64,000 bases of DNA from Drechmeria coniospora (taxonomy: Eukaryota; Ascomycota; Sordariomycetes; Hypocreales; Ophiocordycipitaceae): contig NC_054391.1 in the NCBI RefSeq assembly GCF_001625195.1, forward strand, positions 6,645,157 through 6,709,156, in the 5' to 3' direction. The notes beneath the pieces are model-generated. The model was not told the DNA's origin and made no database searches. It saw only the letters and a program-made list of their open reading frames with translations. Positions 22,984 through 37,633 of this stretch are shown in pieces. The number at the start of each line of letters is the position of its first letter. The stretch's first letter is position 1. Made by a program: the position numbers and the translations under genes.

Positions 22984-25512
22984 ATGCCCGTCTCCTTACG
23001 AGCACTCTCCTCTGCGGCTTCCCTTCTACCGAACCTGTCCTCCCTCGTCGCAGCTTCCAGGATCATCCCGCTGCCTCTTGCACGCCGCACCCAACAGAGA
23101 TTTTTGGCCAGCATGAACGCCAACGACCTCAAACATTATCTCGCCGACTCGCCGCCCTCGGTCGTCCGGCTCGAGATTGAGAAGCACTTTGAACCCCTCA
23201 GTGATAAGCAGAAGCGCTATGCTCACTTCATCAGCAAGTTCGTCCATCCATCCATCCATCCATCCATCCATCCATCCACCCACCCATCCATCCATCCATC
23301 CACCCACCCATCCATCCATCCACCCATCTGCTCATCCACCTATCCGCCCATCCACCCATCCATCCATCTATCCCTCCACCGGCCACGGCAACGACAGGCA
23401 ATCCGTGAAATTCTTCATGTTCCTCATGCATTCGTAGCTGACTTCGCATCGCCGCCAGGTCTTGCTTTGCGGGAACGAGGATTGTTCTGCGCCAGCTCTC
23501 TCCCGAGTCTGAATCCATCTATGACTTGATCTTGGCCCTTCACAAGAGCTGCAATGGCGACTGGGACGCGCTGGCGAAGAAGGCTGCCGTCGACGGCCCT
23601 GAGCTCACCTTCTTCCTCGAGTACGCCGCCATGTTCTTGGGCAACTTGGGCAACTACAAGAGCTTTGGAGACTCCAAGTTCCTCCCCCGCTGCGGTGAGA
23701 AGACCGTGGCGGCCCTCGCCGCCACCTGTCCCGAGGCGGCCAAGTTCTACGAAGCCACCAGGGGTGCCATCTTCAGCTCCGAGAGCTCTGCTCTCATGCA
23801 TCTGGGCTTCCCCGACGCCGGCCACATGACCACCTACTACCCCGGCTCTCGCGCCATCACAAAGGCCGACATCGAGGCCGTCTCCGGCTGGATGGAGAAG
23901 AAGGGACTGCTTCCCGAGAACACGAGACTGCGCAAGAGCGGCGACACCACCTTCGAGATCCTCATCGCTTCCGCCGTCACCGCCATTCCCACAAACGGCA
24001 GTGACATTGGAAAGGACAACTCGTACACGGTCGAGGAAGGGCCCCTGAAGGGCAGCACCATCAAGCTCATCTTTGGCGACTACGCCGACGAGATGAAGAG
24101 CATTGCCGAATACACTCGACGGGCCGCCGAGCATGCCGACAACGAGACCCAGAAGCAGATGTACCTCAACTACACCAACTCGTTCGAGAACGGGTCCCTC
24201 GAGGCCTTCAAGGACTCGCAGCGCAACTGGATCAAGGACAAGGGCCCCATGGTCGAGTCCAACATTGGCTTCATCGAGACCTACAGGGATCCCGCCGGCG
24301 TCCGAGGTGAATGGGAGGGCTTCGCCTCCATGGTGAACCTTGAGCGAACCCGTGCCTTTGGCGAGCTCGTCGCCGCCGCCCCGTCGCTCATTCCGTTGCT
24401 TCCGTGGGGCACCGAGTTTGAAAAGGACAAGTTCTTGTCCCCGGATTTCACCTCTCTCGAGGTCATGACTTTCAACGGATCTGGGATCCCGGCCGGCATC
24501 AACATCCCCAACTATGATGACATTCGACAGACCGAAGGCTTCAAGAACGTTTCCCTCGGCAACGTCCTCAGTGCCAAAGCACCAAACGAGAAGATTCCCT
24601 TCATTCGTGACGAGGACCTGGACGTGTACAAGAAGCAGCGCGATGCTTCCTTCGAGGTGCAGGTTGGCCTTCACGAATTGACTGGTGACTACCCCTGGTT
24701 GCGTTCATCACCCTGGAGTATGAGCTGACCCCTTTCAAGGTCATGGCTGTGGAAAGCTACTTCAAGAGACCTCTCCCGGAGTCTACAACTTTGACAAGGA
24801 GAACCCGCCTGTCAGCCCCGTGACCCAGCAGCCCATATCGACATGGTACAAACCCGGACAGACCTGGGGCTCCGTCTTTGGAAGCATCGCCGCCTCGTAC
24901 GAAGAGTGTCGTGCCGAGCTCGTCGCCATGCATCTCAGCTGCGAGTTCCCCGTTCTCAAGATCTTCGGCTTTGGCGATGGCAAGCTCGACATGGACGGCG
25001 AGGCTGGTGATGTCCTCTACGCCTCCTATCTCTCCATGGCCCGTGCCGGCCTCGCCTCTCTCGAGATGTGGGATCCTGCCAGCCAGAAGTGGGGTCAGGC
25101 TCACAGCCAGGCTCGTTTCTCCATCCTCAAGTGCTTCCTCGAGGCTGGAGACGATTTCTGCAAGCTCGACTATGCCAAGGACGACCTGTCAGACCTTACC
25201 ATCAAGCTTAACCGCTCCAAGATTCTCACCTCGGGCCGCGACGCTGTCGCCAAGTACCTCCAGAAGCTGCACGTCTACAAGTCCACCGCCGACGTCGAAG
25301 CCGGCACCAAATTCTACACCGAAATGACCACGGTTGGCCTTGACTTCTGGGGTACCAAGGTTCGCAAGGTCGTCCTCGACAACAAGCAGCCCCGCAAGGT
25401 CTTTGTGCAGGCAAACACCGCCTTGGACGAGACGACGGGCAAAGTGACCATGAAGCATTACGATGCCTCGCTCGTCGGCATGATCCAGAGCTGGGCCGAT
25501 AGGAATCTGTAA
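22984..25512 (+). CDS. Dipeptidyl peptidase III (metallopeptidase family M49)
   Basis: Exons 22984-23237, 23459-24684 and 24740-25512 give 750 aa. The first intron (221 bp) is mostly a CATC repeat; the second (55 bp) splits the zinc motif. Joined, the active site reads HELTGH (490-495), followed by GCGKLLQET; the family pattern is HExxGH, usually HELLGH. The second zinc motif EECRAE is at 548-553. DPP III releases N-terminal dipeptides from short peptides, mainly in the cytosol. An internal Met at 23113 ([14 protein letters not shown]) gives a 707-aa form close to the usual 710-aa length. The upstream 43 residues ([26 protein letters not shown]) look like a mitochondrial presequence, so dual localisation by alternative starts is plausible. 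The frame is also open to a further Met at 22909. Confidence 0.93.
23244..23382. repeat. (CATC)n/(CACC)n tetranucleotide repeat inside DPP III intron 1
   Basis: About 34 tetranucleotide units of CATC with CACC variants, filling most of the first intron. The repeat is open in several frames, so intron boundaries here rest on the conserved protein junction ([17 protein letters not shown]). Confidence 0.95.
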
Positions 25513-26048
25513 GACAAAAATGGCATGAATTGGCCACGAGCGCCGTAACGAAGCATGTCGCAGCTCAAAAGGGGGTAACCGGATGGCTCTAGCTGTATGA
25601 AATGTATATATGGTTGATCTCCCCATGTGGCCAATGAGGTGACCTGCCCGTCCATGCTGGTTCCCCCATTCCCTGCCGTTTCTCGAATCATGCCGCACGG
25701 CGAAGGTGTCCTTTGCCATTGGCTGGTGCGGCTGTCGTGTCACGTTTGTGGTGAGCGATATTTCGGAGTGTGGTATGATCATCATCGCGGCTCCTAACCA
25801 GACAACTAACTGGTGGAACACTTCATGTTTGCTTGTTTGATTGTTGACTGTAAAACCTGATTACAGACGCCAAGATATGACCGATGCCGTCGACTTCCAA
25901 TTGCAATTGGCCAAGCCTGCCTATTGTTGGAGACCCATTCCGTTCAACAACAACCCGCCGCCAGCGCACCAGCTTCGTCAAAACGGTGCTACGCCCCGAC
26001 CGAAACCAAACCCCGAAGCCACCCATTCCAGCACTCGAGATTTGGTGA
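25513..26048. other. Convergent 3' spacer between DPP III and RPL6
   Basis: 536 bp between two stop codons. I see no gene or repeat; it presumably carries both 3' UTRs. Confidence 0.5.
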
Positions 26049-27024
26049 TTACCACTTCATCTCGTGGGGCTTGTCACCCTTTCGCAAGCTGAAGGAGCTG
26101 CCGAGGTAGCTGGCCAACATGTCGACCTTCTTGATGTTGGCGAGCAGGGCCTTGTCGATGGCCTTCTGGTCAGCAGCGCGGCTGCTGTTGATCTTCTTCT
26201 TCTGCAGAGCCACCTGTCAGTCCCTGTCGTGAAACCCGCAAAGCGTTCCAATGGATCCCACGTACCTCGGGCTTCTCTCCCTGCTGGAAGAAAGCCTCCT
26301 CACCAGCCTTGTCCTTGGCCTTCTCGGCGGTGAAGTACTTGGGCTGGGAGATCTCCGTAATCTTCTTCTCATCCAGCCCGGAGACGTTGACCTTGTAGGA
26401 TGTGGCGATGACGTATCGGGAGTTGACTCGTCGCAGAGGGACACCGTTGATCTTGAAGGGGCCGGTAACGAGGAGGACACCCTGGTCGAGGGTCTTGAGG
26501 AGGACGACGCGCTTGCCACGGAAGCGACCAGCGAGGATGATTAGGACTGTGCCGGGCTGGAGGGTGGAGCGAGGAGTCCAAGGACGGACGGCCTTGCGGA
26601 CCTGCAATTGAAACCTATCAGCGCACAAATTTCTACCTCTCCGTTATCACAAAGAGTCGCAGGGCGGCTTTGGGCCCTCCGCAATGGAGGATTGCGCTCG
26701 TGCATCGCTTGCGGTCGCGTTGGTTGATGCGTTGATTGTATCGCATGGGGCCAGAGCCGTCACTAAAGAATCGTCCGCTAGCCATCCCATCTTTTCAATT
26801 TGCCGTATTCTCCAATGCCGAATAATAGATGCGTTGCAGTGTCGTCAAGGCGCGATTCTCCGAGGGAAAAGACTCCAATTTCGTTTCGGCATGTCATCAC
26901 CGCAACTCACCTTCTTGGGCTCGCACTCATCATCGGCGTTGTACCACTTCTTGGCCTTCTCCGAGGCAGCGGGAACCACCCGGGTCGACTTTCCGAACTT
27001 CTTGGTCGTGGGTTTCGCCGACAT
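26049..27024 (-). CDS. rpl6: 60S ribosomal protein L6 (eL6)
   Basis: Exons 27024-26911, 26601-26266 and 26213-26049 on the minus strand give 204 aa. The protein has the eL6 features in order: basic N-terminus ([17 protein letters not shown]), [43 protein letters not shown], the [15 protein letters not shown] strand, KYFTAEK, and a Lys-rich C-terminal helix with [18 protein letters not shown]. eL6 is a eukaryote-specific large-subunit protein. Intron 1 is 309 bp. The gene diverges from HSP78 with 469 bp between start codons. Confidence 0.96.
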
Positions 27025-27493
27025 CGTGACTCTCGCAGTGGTGTCTGGTTGGGTGTGGAGAGGAAAGGAAGACACGGATGGTGATGCTCGCCCAAAATGT
27101 TGGAAATCTTTGTGAACGCCGCTAGCGAGTTTGTGGGTGGAAAATGTGAACCCTCTGGCGCTAACCCATTTGTGGATGGTGGCTCGCCGTGGCGGCCACA
27201 ATGACTTGTGGGGCATGGGGCTGGTAGCACGTGATGATAAGATGGCTCAACCTTGCTGTGGCTGGTGGGCGGGCTGATGACGAGTCGAACGTGCGAGAAG
27301 GTGCGTTCATGACGATGAACCTCGTGGAAGCTGCTTCGCCACCGTATACATACCCGGTCTTGGGTCTTGGGATTTGTTCTTGGGCCAATTTTACACCCCA
27401 AATTGTATGCGATGATATTAGCTTAATCCATTTATTATCTTGCATTCTTCTTCTCATTCCACGAATAGCTTGTACTCTCATGCATGACGCAAC
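27025..27493. promoter_or_regulatory. Divergent promoter region between RPL6 and HSP78
   Basis: 469 bp between the two start codons must serve both genes. The HSP78-proximal 130 bp is AT- and pyrimidine-rich (TTCTTCTTCTCATTC at 27446-27460). I looked for a canonical heat-shock element (alternating GAA/TTC spaced by 2) and did not find a clean one. Confidence 0.4.
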
Positions 27494-29842
27494 ATGCAAG
27501 CCCAAAAACAGCTATTATTGTCGGTCACTCGGGCTGCGAGGGCGGCCTCGAGAGCCTCACGACCCGTTGCATGTCTTGCTCAAGTTACACACAGAACGCA
27601 GATGCGACTACTGCCAAGCCTGGAAGTGCGATACTACGCCAATGGGCGACCGCATCCTCCGGGGGGGACCCATCGAATGAACATGGGAGGGGAGGAGGAG
27701 AAGGCAGCATTGGAGCAGTTTGGTATTGATTTGACTGCCCGAGCCAAAGATGGAAAACTTGACCCAGTCATCGGACGGGACGCGGAGATCCATCGAACAA
27801 TTCAGATTCTCTCGCGGCGAACAAAGAACAACCCGGTACTCATTGGCAATGCTGGAACGGGCAAGACGGCGATCTTGGAAGGTCTCGCATTGCGAATTAT
27901 CCGCGGCGATGTTCCCGAGAGCATCAAGAACAAGAGGGTCATTAGCTTGGACCTAGGATCGCTGATCGCCGGCGCAAAGTTCCGAGGCGACTTCGAGGAA
28001 CGACTAAAGAAGGTCCTGGACGAGGTGCAAAAGGCTCACGGCGAGGTCATACTCTTCATTGATGAGCTCCATACGCTTCTTGGCCTAGGAAAGGCTGAGG
28101 GCTCCATCGATGCATCTAACCTATTGAAGCCTGCCCTGGCTCGTGGCGAGCTGCAATGTTGTGGTGCCACGACACTTGCCGAATATCGACAAATCGAAAA
28201 AGATGCCGCGCTGGCGCGGCGGTTTCAACCAATTGTTGTCAATGAGCCATCCGTTGAGGACACCATCAGCATCCTCAGAGGCATCAAAGACAAGTATGAA
28301 GTTCATCATGGCGTCCGAATTACTGATGGGGCACTGGTGGCGGCCGCCGCGCTGTCAAATCGATATGTCACGGACCGCTTCCTCCCAGACAAAGCTATTG
28401 ACCTAATGGACGAAGCAGCCAGCCACCTGAAGCTGCAGCATGAATCCAAACCCGAAGACATCATGCGTCTTGACCACAAGATCATGACAATCCAAATCGA
28501 ATTAGAAAGCTTACGAAAAGAAAAGGATGTGGCCAGCCAGGAGCGCCGAGAGAAACTTGAAAATGACTTGAAACAGTACAACGATGAGATTTCGGAGCTC
28601 AATACTCGATGGGAAAGGGAGCGAGCCGATCTCGAATCGGTAAAGAAGGCCCAAGAAGATCTCGACAAGGCTAGATTCGAATTGGAGCAAGCTCAGCGCG
28701 ACGGCAACTTTGCTCGTGCTTCCGAACTAAGATTTGGTGTGATTCCTGATCTAGAACAGAAGCTTCCAACCGACAAAGAATCCCAACAAGAAAAGAATCA
28801 AGATTCATTGGTCCATGACTCAGTCACGTCGGATGATATTGCCACTGTGGTATCGCGGATCACGGGCATCCCTGTTTCCAAGTTGACGTCTGGCCATATT
28901 GAAAAGCTGGTGCACATGGAGGATACGCTGCGTGAAGCAGTCAAAGGGCAGGACGAAGCCATCAAAGCCGTTTCTAACGCAGTGCGACTGCAGCGGGCAG
29001 GTTTGAGTGGCGAAAATCGACCACTGGCGTCCTTCTTCTTTCTCGGACCAACGGGTGTTGGCAAGACGGAACTGTGCAAGAAGCTTGCTGGTTTTCTCTT
29101 CTCAACAGAGTCTGCTGTCGTCCGATTCGATATGTCCGAGTTCCAGGAGAAGCACACCATTTCTCGCCTCATCGGCGCGCCATCTGGCTATGTTGGCTAC
29201 GAGGATGCTGGGCAACTCACCGAAGCCGTTCGACGAAAACCCTATGCAGTGTTGCTTTTTGACGAATTCGAAAAGGCCCACCGCGATATCTCAGCCTTGC
29301 TACTCCAGGTCCTTGATGAAGGCTACCTTACAGACGCCCAAGGACACAAGGTCGACTTCCGGAACACCATCATCGTCCTCACATCCAACTTGGGGGCGGA
29401 TATTCTCGTTGGCCAGAATCACATACATCCATACAAGGAAAGCAAAGACGGCGAAATCGATCCGTCTGTCCGCAAGGCCGTAATGGACGTTGTGGCCGAG
29501 GCGTACCCGCCAGAGTTCCTCAATCGTATCGATTCTTTCATCGTCTTCAAACGTCTCGCCTTGGGCGCCATTCGTGACATTGTTGACATTCGCCTGAAAG
29601 AACTGCAGCATCGCCTTGACGACAGGCGCGTCACACTTTCGGTACCCGACAAGGTCAGAGACTGGCTTGCTGAGCGTGGATACGACCCCAAGTTTGGCGC
29701 CCGTCCACTGAATCGGCTAATTACCAACGAGATTGGCAATGGCCTGGCCGACAAAATCATTCGCGGCGAGCTGAAGATGGGGCAGACGGCCGAGGTGAAA
29801 CTGCGCCCCCATAATGAGGGATTAGAAATTGATATCCGTTGA
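27494..29842 (+). CDS. hsp78: Mitochondrial Hsp78, ClpB-type AAA+ disaggregase
   Basis: A single exon of 782 aa. The first 60 residues are basic and acid-poor ([20 protein letters not shown]), a mitochondrial presequence. The ClpN domain is absent, as in Hsp78. NBD1 has Walker A GNAGTGKT (118-125) and Walker B ILFIDE. A coiled-coil middle domain covers about residues 330-440 ([20 protein letters not shown] region). NBD2 has Walker A GPTGVGKT (518-525), Walker B VLLFDE, and the C-terminal box [10 protein letters not shown]. It unfolds and resolubilises aggregated matrix proteins with mtHsp70. Codons here are less GC-biased than in neighbouring genes. Confidence 0.95.
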   Translation: MQAQKQLLLSVTRAARAASRASRPVACLAQVTHRTQMRLLPSLEVRYYANGRPHPPGGTHRMNMGGEEEKAALEQFGIDLTARAKDGKLDPVIGRDAEIHRTIQILSRRTKNNPVLIGNAGTGKTAILEGLALRIIRGDVPESIKNKRVISLDLGSLIAGAKFRGDFEERLKKVLDEVQKAHGEVILFIDELHTLLGLGKAEGSIDASNLLKPALARGELQCCGATTLAEYRQIEKDAALARRFQPIVVNEPSVEDTISILRGIKDKYEVHHGVRITDGALVAAAALSNRYVTDRFLPDKAIDLMDEAASHLKLQHESKPEDIMRLDHKIMTIQIELESLRKEKDVASQERREKLENDLKQYNDEISELNTRWERERADLESVKKAQEDLDKARFELEQAQRDGNFARASELRFGVIPDLEQKLPTDKESQQEKNQDSLVHDSVTSDDIATVVSRITGIPVSKLTSGHIEKLVHMEDTLREAVKGQDEAIKAVSNAVRLQRAGLSGENRPLASFFFLGPTGVGKTELCKKLAGFLFSTESAVVRFDMSEFQEKHTISRLIGAPSGYVGYEDAGQLTEAVRRKPYAVLLFDEFEKAHRDISALLLQVLDEGYLTDAQGHKVDFRNTIIVLTSNLGADILVGQNHIHPYKESKDGEIDPSVRKAVMDVVAEAYPPEFLNRIDSFIVFKRLALGAIRDIVDIRLKELQHRLDDRRVTLSVPDKVRDWLAERGYDPKFGARPLNRLITNEIGNGLADKIIRGELKMGQTAEVKLRPHNEGLEIDIR

Positions 29843-30788
29843 GCTGTCGCTCCTCTGTTTGCATGGCTCATTTAGGTTGGGATATGTATGGAACCTGGTG
29901 TAGCGAGCCGCATGGAGCTGTGAGGTTTTCCCACGCATGTTGTACGATAGAGCTTCACTCACAGTAACTTGATACCCATTAACAATTCTGCATGAAACTG
30001 CAATGCACTTACTTGCCTTCGGACTCGCATGCAACGACGACTTGAATGACTGAACTGAAGCCTTCACGTCAACGACGAGTCAGGGGTGCAAGACATATTG
30101 ACAGAACGGGCTGTCGAAACGGCAGAAAGTAAATCAGAGGCCTACTTGAAATATACCCTAACCTAGTCCATCCATTTCACTCCGCCACGATCATTCCCAG
30201 CCGGGATGCGTTTTAACGAATGAACAACCCAACTCCGCCAATCTAGCACAACGAAATGATAGAGTGCGTGGCCAGGGGACGAGAAAAAAAGCCATGTCGC
30301 AACTTCCGAGCCTTGCCAACACTTGCCATGACTTGCCCTGCGCTGTGTCCTTCTCCTCTCCTCCCACTGAATTCTTCCCATTCCAACGGTGCGATCCGAC
30401 AGACGCAAGCCTCAACAACACCAACGGCAACCTGCCAGCGAGTTTCCCATCATGTCAGGTTCCGGATAATGCATGCCCCGAACGACACCATCGTCGCCTT
30501 GAAGCCGTCGTGATATAAATGCACCGCACCGCACCGCACTTGACGCCGTTCCAACATTCTTGCAGGGTCTCACAACAACACCTCGGCAAGAATGAGAGAA
30601 ACCGGGCGCGGTACGGTAGAACGACAAACGGGAGGACGATTAATGGACTAATATCAATTGGGTTGATCGATAACTTTGCAAATTACAACCGAGCCACGAG
30701 AGTGGGGAAACCGACGCGAAGAGAGTGCGTGACAGGAGGAGCAGGAGGAGAAGCTTGGTTTGGTCGAGGGCTCCTCTGGATGCATCTA
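29843..30788. other. Convergent spacer between HSP78 and ARF1
   Basis: 946 bp between stop codons, holding both 3' UTRs. It includes a short CACCG repeat at 30521-30539. No gene is recognised. Confidence 0.5.
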
Positions 30789-33733
<2,945 letters not shown>

Positions 33734-34588
33734 ATGCATCTTCACACGGCAGCGAGATCGCTCTTCGCGGCGGCCCTGACCTTGCAGGTCGCCTCGGCGC
33801 ACCACATCGTCTTGCAAGCCCAGGGCCTCGAGTGCTTCCACGAGAAGCTGCACAAAGATGACAAGATGTCGGTCACCTTCCAGGTTGGCGACCGCGAGTT
33901 TGGTAGTGCAGGGAGCCTCGAAATCGATTTTTGGGTATGCCATGAACTCATGCACACAATCACACCGGGCCGACTCGCCCTCTCCCCTCCCTGCCTGCCA
34001 TGCGCGAGGGTTCGAGGATGGAAACATGCCGTCGACGACTCTGCCTGCAACGGCCATCGGCTGACGTGAAACTGGATAGATTACCAATCCGACAGGCGTC
34101 TATGAGGTCACCGATAAAGCTGTCGCTAGTGGCGACCACTCCTTCACGGCCAACCAGGACGGAATCTACACCTACTGCTTTGGCAACCAGCACTGGGGCG
34201 CCAACACCAAGGAGGTCTCCTTCAACGTCCACGGCGTCGTCTTCGTCAGCGAGTCCGACCTTCCCACCGACCCCATCGAATCCGAAGGTACCCCCAACCC
34301 CCTCCTCCGGCGCCGGCATCATACGCTCGTGATGCGAGCTATGCTGTGCTGTGCTGTACCGCCGTACTAACCTCGCCTCCAGTCCGTCGGCTCTCCGACC
34401 TCCTCGCCCAGGTCAGGGACGAGCAGCAGTACATTGTCGTCCGCGAACGCACCCACCGCAACACGGCCGAGAGCACCAACGCTCGTGTCAAGTGGTGGAA
34501 CCTCTTCGTTATCGGTGTCGTTATTGGCGAGTCCCTATTCCAAGTCTGGTGGCTGCGGCGGTTCTTCGAGGTCAAGCGCGTCGTCTGA
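33734..34588 (+). CDS. emp24: p24-family cargo receptor Emp24
   Basis: Exons 33734-33934, 34080-34287 and 34383-34588 give 204 aa. A signal peptide (residues 1-22, cleavage after ASA) precedes a lumenal GOLD domain with its two conserved cysteines (LECFHEKL, YTYCFGNQ). A coiled-coil segment (LSDLLAQVRDEQQYIVVRERTHRNTAEST) and one membrane span (about 175-194) follow. The short cytosolic tail, RRFFEVKRVV, has the diphenylalanine and terminal valines used for COPI/COPII binding. Emp24 cycles between ER and Golgi as part of the p24 heterotetramer and aids export of GPI-anchored proteins. All introns are GT-AG and close in frame. Confidence 0.94.
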
Positions 34589-35089
34589 GCAGCGCCGTAT
34601 TCAAGAGAGGAAGGGATCCGGCGGGCCGTTTCGCTCATGCAGCAAGAAATGTATGTACGGAGATGTCATATGTCTGGCGCAACAAGAAGGGGCCTACGAA
34701 ATGGGACCGGTGGATGCAATGGAGCGGCTGAAAATGGTGACGGCATGTGTCGAGATGCATGTGATGATAGCACCACCGTGGCCTACTCTATAGCGAGACG
34801 TAATAGCCCAACACAGTACATGTCGATGATGGGATGATTCCATCGCTTCATCTACGACGGCGTCACATGGATGACGCTGCAAAGGTCACGATGCCCCTCA
34901 AGATCAAGTTGGGAAAGTTGTCCATGGCAAAAGTTTATATGCATCCCGCATTTTGTCGTCATCCGCCAGCTTGCATGCATGTCTATATGTACAAATCGAT
35001 GAGCCTCAAAGCAAGGCTAAAATTCAACCCAACCAACGCCGCGTGAATGAAGACGCCTCTCCAGATGCGTACAGCGCGCACTCAATCGA
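34589..35089. other. Convergent 3' spacer, no gene
   Basis: 501 bp between EMP24 and the DUF3405 gene stop codons. I see no coding or repeat feature. Confidence 0.5.
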
Positions 35090-37633
35090 CTACGCTGCGG
35101 GATCAGACGCGGGCACGACGCCGACGCCTTCCGCCTCTCCATCGGCCGCGGGAGCCGCCTCGATGGGCAGGGCGACATCCTTGATGGGGTGCAGCAGCAT
35201 GGGGGGCAGGCACATCCTTCCCTCGCCCCCAGCCATGTTGCTCACGCCGGGGCCCTCCTTGCTCTTGTCCTCGGTCTTTTCGAACTCCTCGCCGCCGTCG
35301 TTGTTGACCTTGAGGCCGAGCCAGCGACGGTACAGGTTGGGTGCGAAGCCGGAGTTGTAGAACCAGCTGACGCCGCGCAAGTTGTGCTCGCGGTCGCCGT
35401 AGATGCTCGTCCGCGAGCCTCCGCTTCCTCCGCCGTGGCCGCCGTTGAACGTCTGGGCCATGAAGTCGACGGGCCAGCGTCTGTCGACGTACATGGGGTG
35501 GGGCGCGAAGACGGCCTTGTATCCGTGATGGAGTGCGACCGTCGCAGGCCACATCTCGGGGAAGGCGAACTGCTTCTTGTAGGCCGTCATGCGGTGCATC
35601 GCCATGAGGAGTCGACGGGACATGCGGGAGGTCGTGATGATGGCCGCGCGACGGGGTGGCGTGGGGTGCGATCTGTTGAAGCCGGTGATGTCCTCCTTGA
35701 GAGCCCAGGTCGTGCCGTCGGGGTTGAAGATGGGATTGAGAGAGATGAAGTCGGCTTCTTCGCCGACGCCCCACTCGTATCGATCCGCGGCGTACGTCGT
35801 CGGGGGCGCAGGGTCGTTGTCGACTTCGAACCAGTCGCCCTGGTCGGAGGGGCGGACGGGCCCCCAGACGGGCTTGTCAGCCTTCTTGTCGTCACGGTGC
35901 GGCGGTGCGTTGCCTTGGTCGGGCACGTTCTTCCACACGTTGTCGGATCCGACGACGCCCATCTCGCTCTGGACGCGAGCCATTTGCGAAAAGTCCTCCC
36001 AGGAGCCGTGAACGGTGGGGAAGTAGAAGCGTGCGTTGCGCTCCCAGAGCCCCTTTCTCGGCTGCGCCTTGGCCCAGTCCTCGAGCCTCGTGACGAGGTC
36101 GTAGTAGTGGCCGGTGTACCGAATGTCCATCTCCCACTGCCAAAAGTAGTCGTACTCGGGGTGCATGTAGGCGAAATGCTGCATCGCCATGGACAATCCC
36201 CGGTAGACGCCGTGGACGGGGAGTTCGGGACCGCGACTCCAGAGGTCGTAGACCCCCTGGTAGAGCGACAGCATTTGCGTTTCGGTCCAGAGGGTGACCA
36301 GGTCCCGGAATTCCTTGGGGATGCTTTCCCGGATTCTCGCCTCGTAGGCTTCGTGATCGGCCCAGATGGGGTGACGGCCGTCGTTTTTGACCTGCACGAG
36401 AAGGTGGATGTCGTATCGACCACCAGAGCCCAAGGCCAGCTCCGAAATCATGGAGCGAATGTTGGCAATGTCGTCCTCGCGGAACAGGTACTCGTCCCAG
36501 CATCGAACGACAACCGCCGTCCTGGCCTTTTTCTCGATCTTGGGGGGATCCGGACGGTCCTGGGCATCCTTGTCCGTCGGCGAGTCGGACGGGGCATGCG
36601 TCGTTTCCGTCGTGGCAGCAGCCGGATGGCCGATGTAGAAACCGTGGGGGGCCGGCGTCTCGTTGGGCAACGTCTTGAAGCGATGCTGGTTGCTCCGGAA
36701 GCATCGGCGCTGAGCGTCTGCCCAGTTCACGTCGCGGTAGTCGACGCGGGAGGTCGTGTTCCAGACGGCGTCGGAGCCCTCGCTCTCGCCGTGCTCTCCG
36801 ATGCCGAGGCCGCCGGTTCTGGTCGAGTATCCGAAGCCGTAGGGCCCGTATCGACCAAAACGCTCGAAGCAGACGTCTTCGGGCAGCTTCAGGACATCGT
36901 ACGAGCCCGCGACGTTCTCCGGGAACCCGAGCGGACGGCCTTCGTAGTACCGCAGCGGAGGGGGGCGCACCTTGCCGGCGGCATCGAGGAAGCACTGCTG
37001 CATGCCGGCCTCCTTGCTCCTGGCAGCATACTCGTCCCAGGGTTTGCTCTCGGGAACGTTCCTCTGCCGGATGCCAGGTTGAATCTTGCCCGCGGCCTTC
37101 TCCGCCGGTCGGGCCACGGCCGGGGGCTCATGCGGCCGAGGATATTGCGGATTGCTCTCCCGGAAGGACGTCACGGTCCGTAGGCCGCCGTAATATCTTT
37201 CCAAGAAGGGAAACCTTTCCCAGATGGGTGGCGGCGGCGGCGGCGTGTTGATCTTGCCGTTGGCCACCTTCCAGTTCTCGACCTGGCTGGCGCGAACCAG
37301 GGTAAGAATCAAGAGGAGGGTGGTGCCCACGACGGCAACGAAAACATAGCGGGTCACCTTTGTCGGCAATCGGTATGGATACAGGCTGAGGTTCTTGCAC
37401 CTGGAGGGCGGCGGCGCTCGTTTCGACCGAAGGAGGGAGAGCGCCGGGGCAGCGTCCGAGACGTTTCCCGAGCTGTAGGGTGATGATGACGACGATAAGG
37501 ATATTTCTGACTCGACGTCGGAGGATTCGTAACCGTCGTCGGAGCAGTGCTCCTTCGTCGGATAGGAGCCGATGGTTGAGTAGAGCGGTAGGCGCGGTTC
37601 GCGGGGCCGCCTCGGGCTGGAAAGAAAGCCCAT
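35090..37633 (-). CDS. DUF3405 family type II membrane protein, function unknown
   Basis: A single exon. I chose the Met at 37633 (MGFLSSPRRPREPRLPLYST), giving 847 aa; the frame is open to a Met at 37795. A cytosolic Ser/Asp-rich N-terminus precedes one membrane span at about residues 90-110 (YVFVAVVGTTLLLILTLV), so the bulk is probably lumenal or extracellular. The large C-terminal part carries DUF3405 hallmarks: VVVRCWDEYLFREDDIANIRSMI, YFWQWEMDIRYTGHYY, and W-rich ENARFYFPTVHGSW-like segments. A glycosyltransferase-like fold is suspected for this fungal family (DxD-like WEMDIRY), but I do not assert an activity. A Gly/Ser-rich patch lies near residue 770. Confidence 0.85.
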   Translation of the reverse strand: MGFLSSPRRPREPRLPLYSTIGSYPTKEHCSDDGYESSDVESEISLSSSSSPYSSGNVSDAAPALSLLRSKRAPPPSRCKNLSLYPYRLPTKVTRYVFVAVVGTTLLLILTLVRASQVENWKVANGKINTPPPPPPIWERFPFLERYYGGLRTVTSFRESNPQYPRPHEPPAVARPAEKAAGKIQPGIRQRNVPESKPWDEYAARSKEAGMQQCFLDAAGKVRPPPLRYYEGRPLGFPENVAGSYDVLKLPEDVCFERFGRYGPYGFGYSTRTGGLGIGEHGESEGSDAVWNTTSRVDYRDVNWADAQRRCFRSNQHRFKTLPNETPAPHGFYIGHPAAATTETTHAPSDSPTDKDAQDRPDPPKIEKKARTAVVVRCWDEYLFREDDIANIRSMISELALGSGGRYDIHLLVQVKNDGRHPIWADHEAYEARIRESIPKEFRDLVTLWTETQMLSLYQGVYDLWSRGPELPVHGVYRGLSMAMQHFAYMHPEYDYFWQWEMDIRYTGHYYDLVTRLEDWAKAQPRKGLWERNARFYFPTVHGSWEDFSQMARVQSEMGVVGSDNVWKNVPDQGNAPPHRDDKKADKPVWGPVRPSDQGDWFEVDNDPAPPTTYAADRYEWGVGEEADFISLNPIFNPDGTTWALKEDITGFNRSHPTPPRRAAIITTSRMSRRLLMAMHRMTAYKKQFAFPEMWPATVALHHGYKAVFAPHPMYVDRRWPVDFMAQTFNGGHGGGSGGSRTSIYGDREHNLRGVSWFYNSGFAPNLYRRWLGLKVNNDGGEEFEKTEDKSKEGPGVSNMAGGEGRMCLPPMLLHPIKDVALPIEAAPAADGEAEGVGVVPASDPAA

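Noticed and set aside
23238..23458. Coding His/Pro-Ser repeat inside DPP III
   Set aside because: The CATC repeat is open in frame but interrupts a conserved segment; GT-AG splicing removes it and restores HFISK-SCFAGTR.
26605..26910. Possible C/D-box snoRNA in RPL6 intron 1 (GTGATGA near the donor, CTGA near the acceptor)
   Set aside because: The boxes are about 280 bases apart, far too long for a C/D snoRNA, and the CTGAT is more likely the branch site.
27328..27466. Heat-shock element upstream of HSP78
   Set aside because: GAA and TTC words occur but with 3- or 5-base spacing rather than the canonical 2, so I do not call one.
35189..37183. 664-codon open frame on the plus strand opposite the DUF3405 gene
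   Set aside because: Antisense shadow caused by high GC at third codon positions; the minus-strand protein is clearly conserved and this one has no domain.
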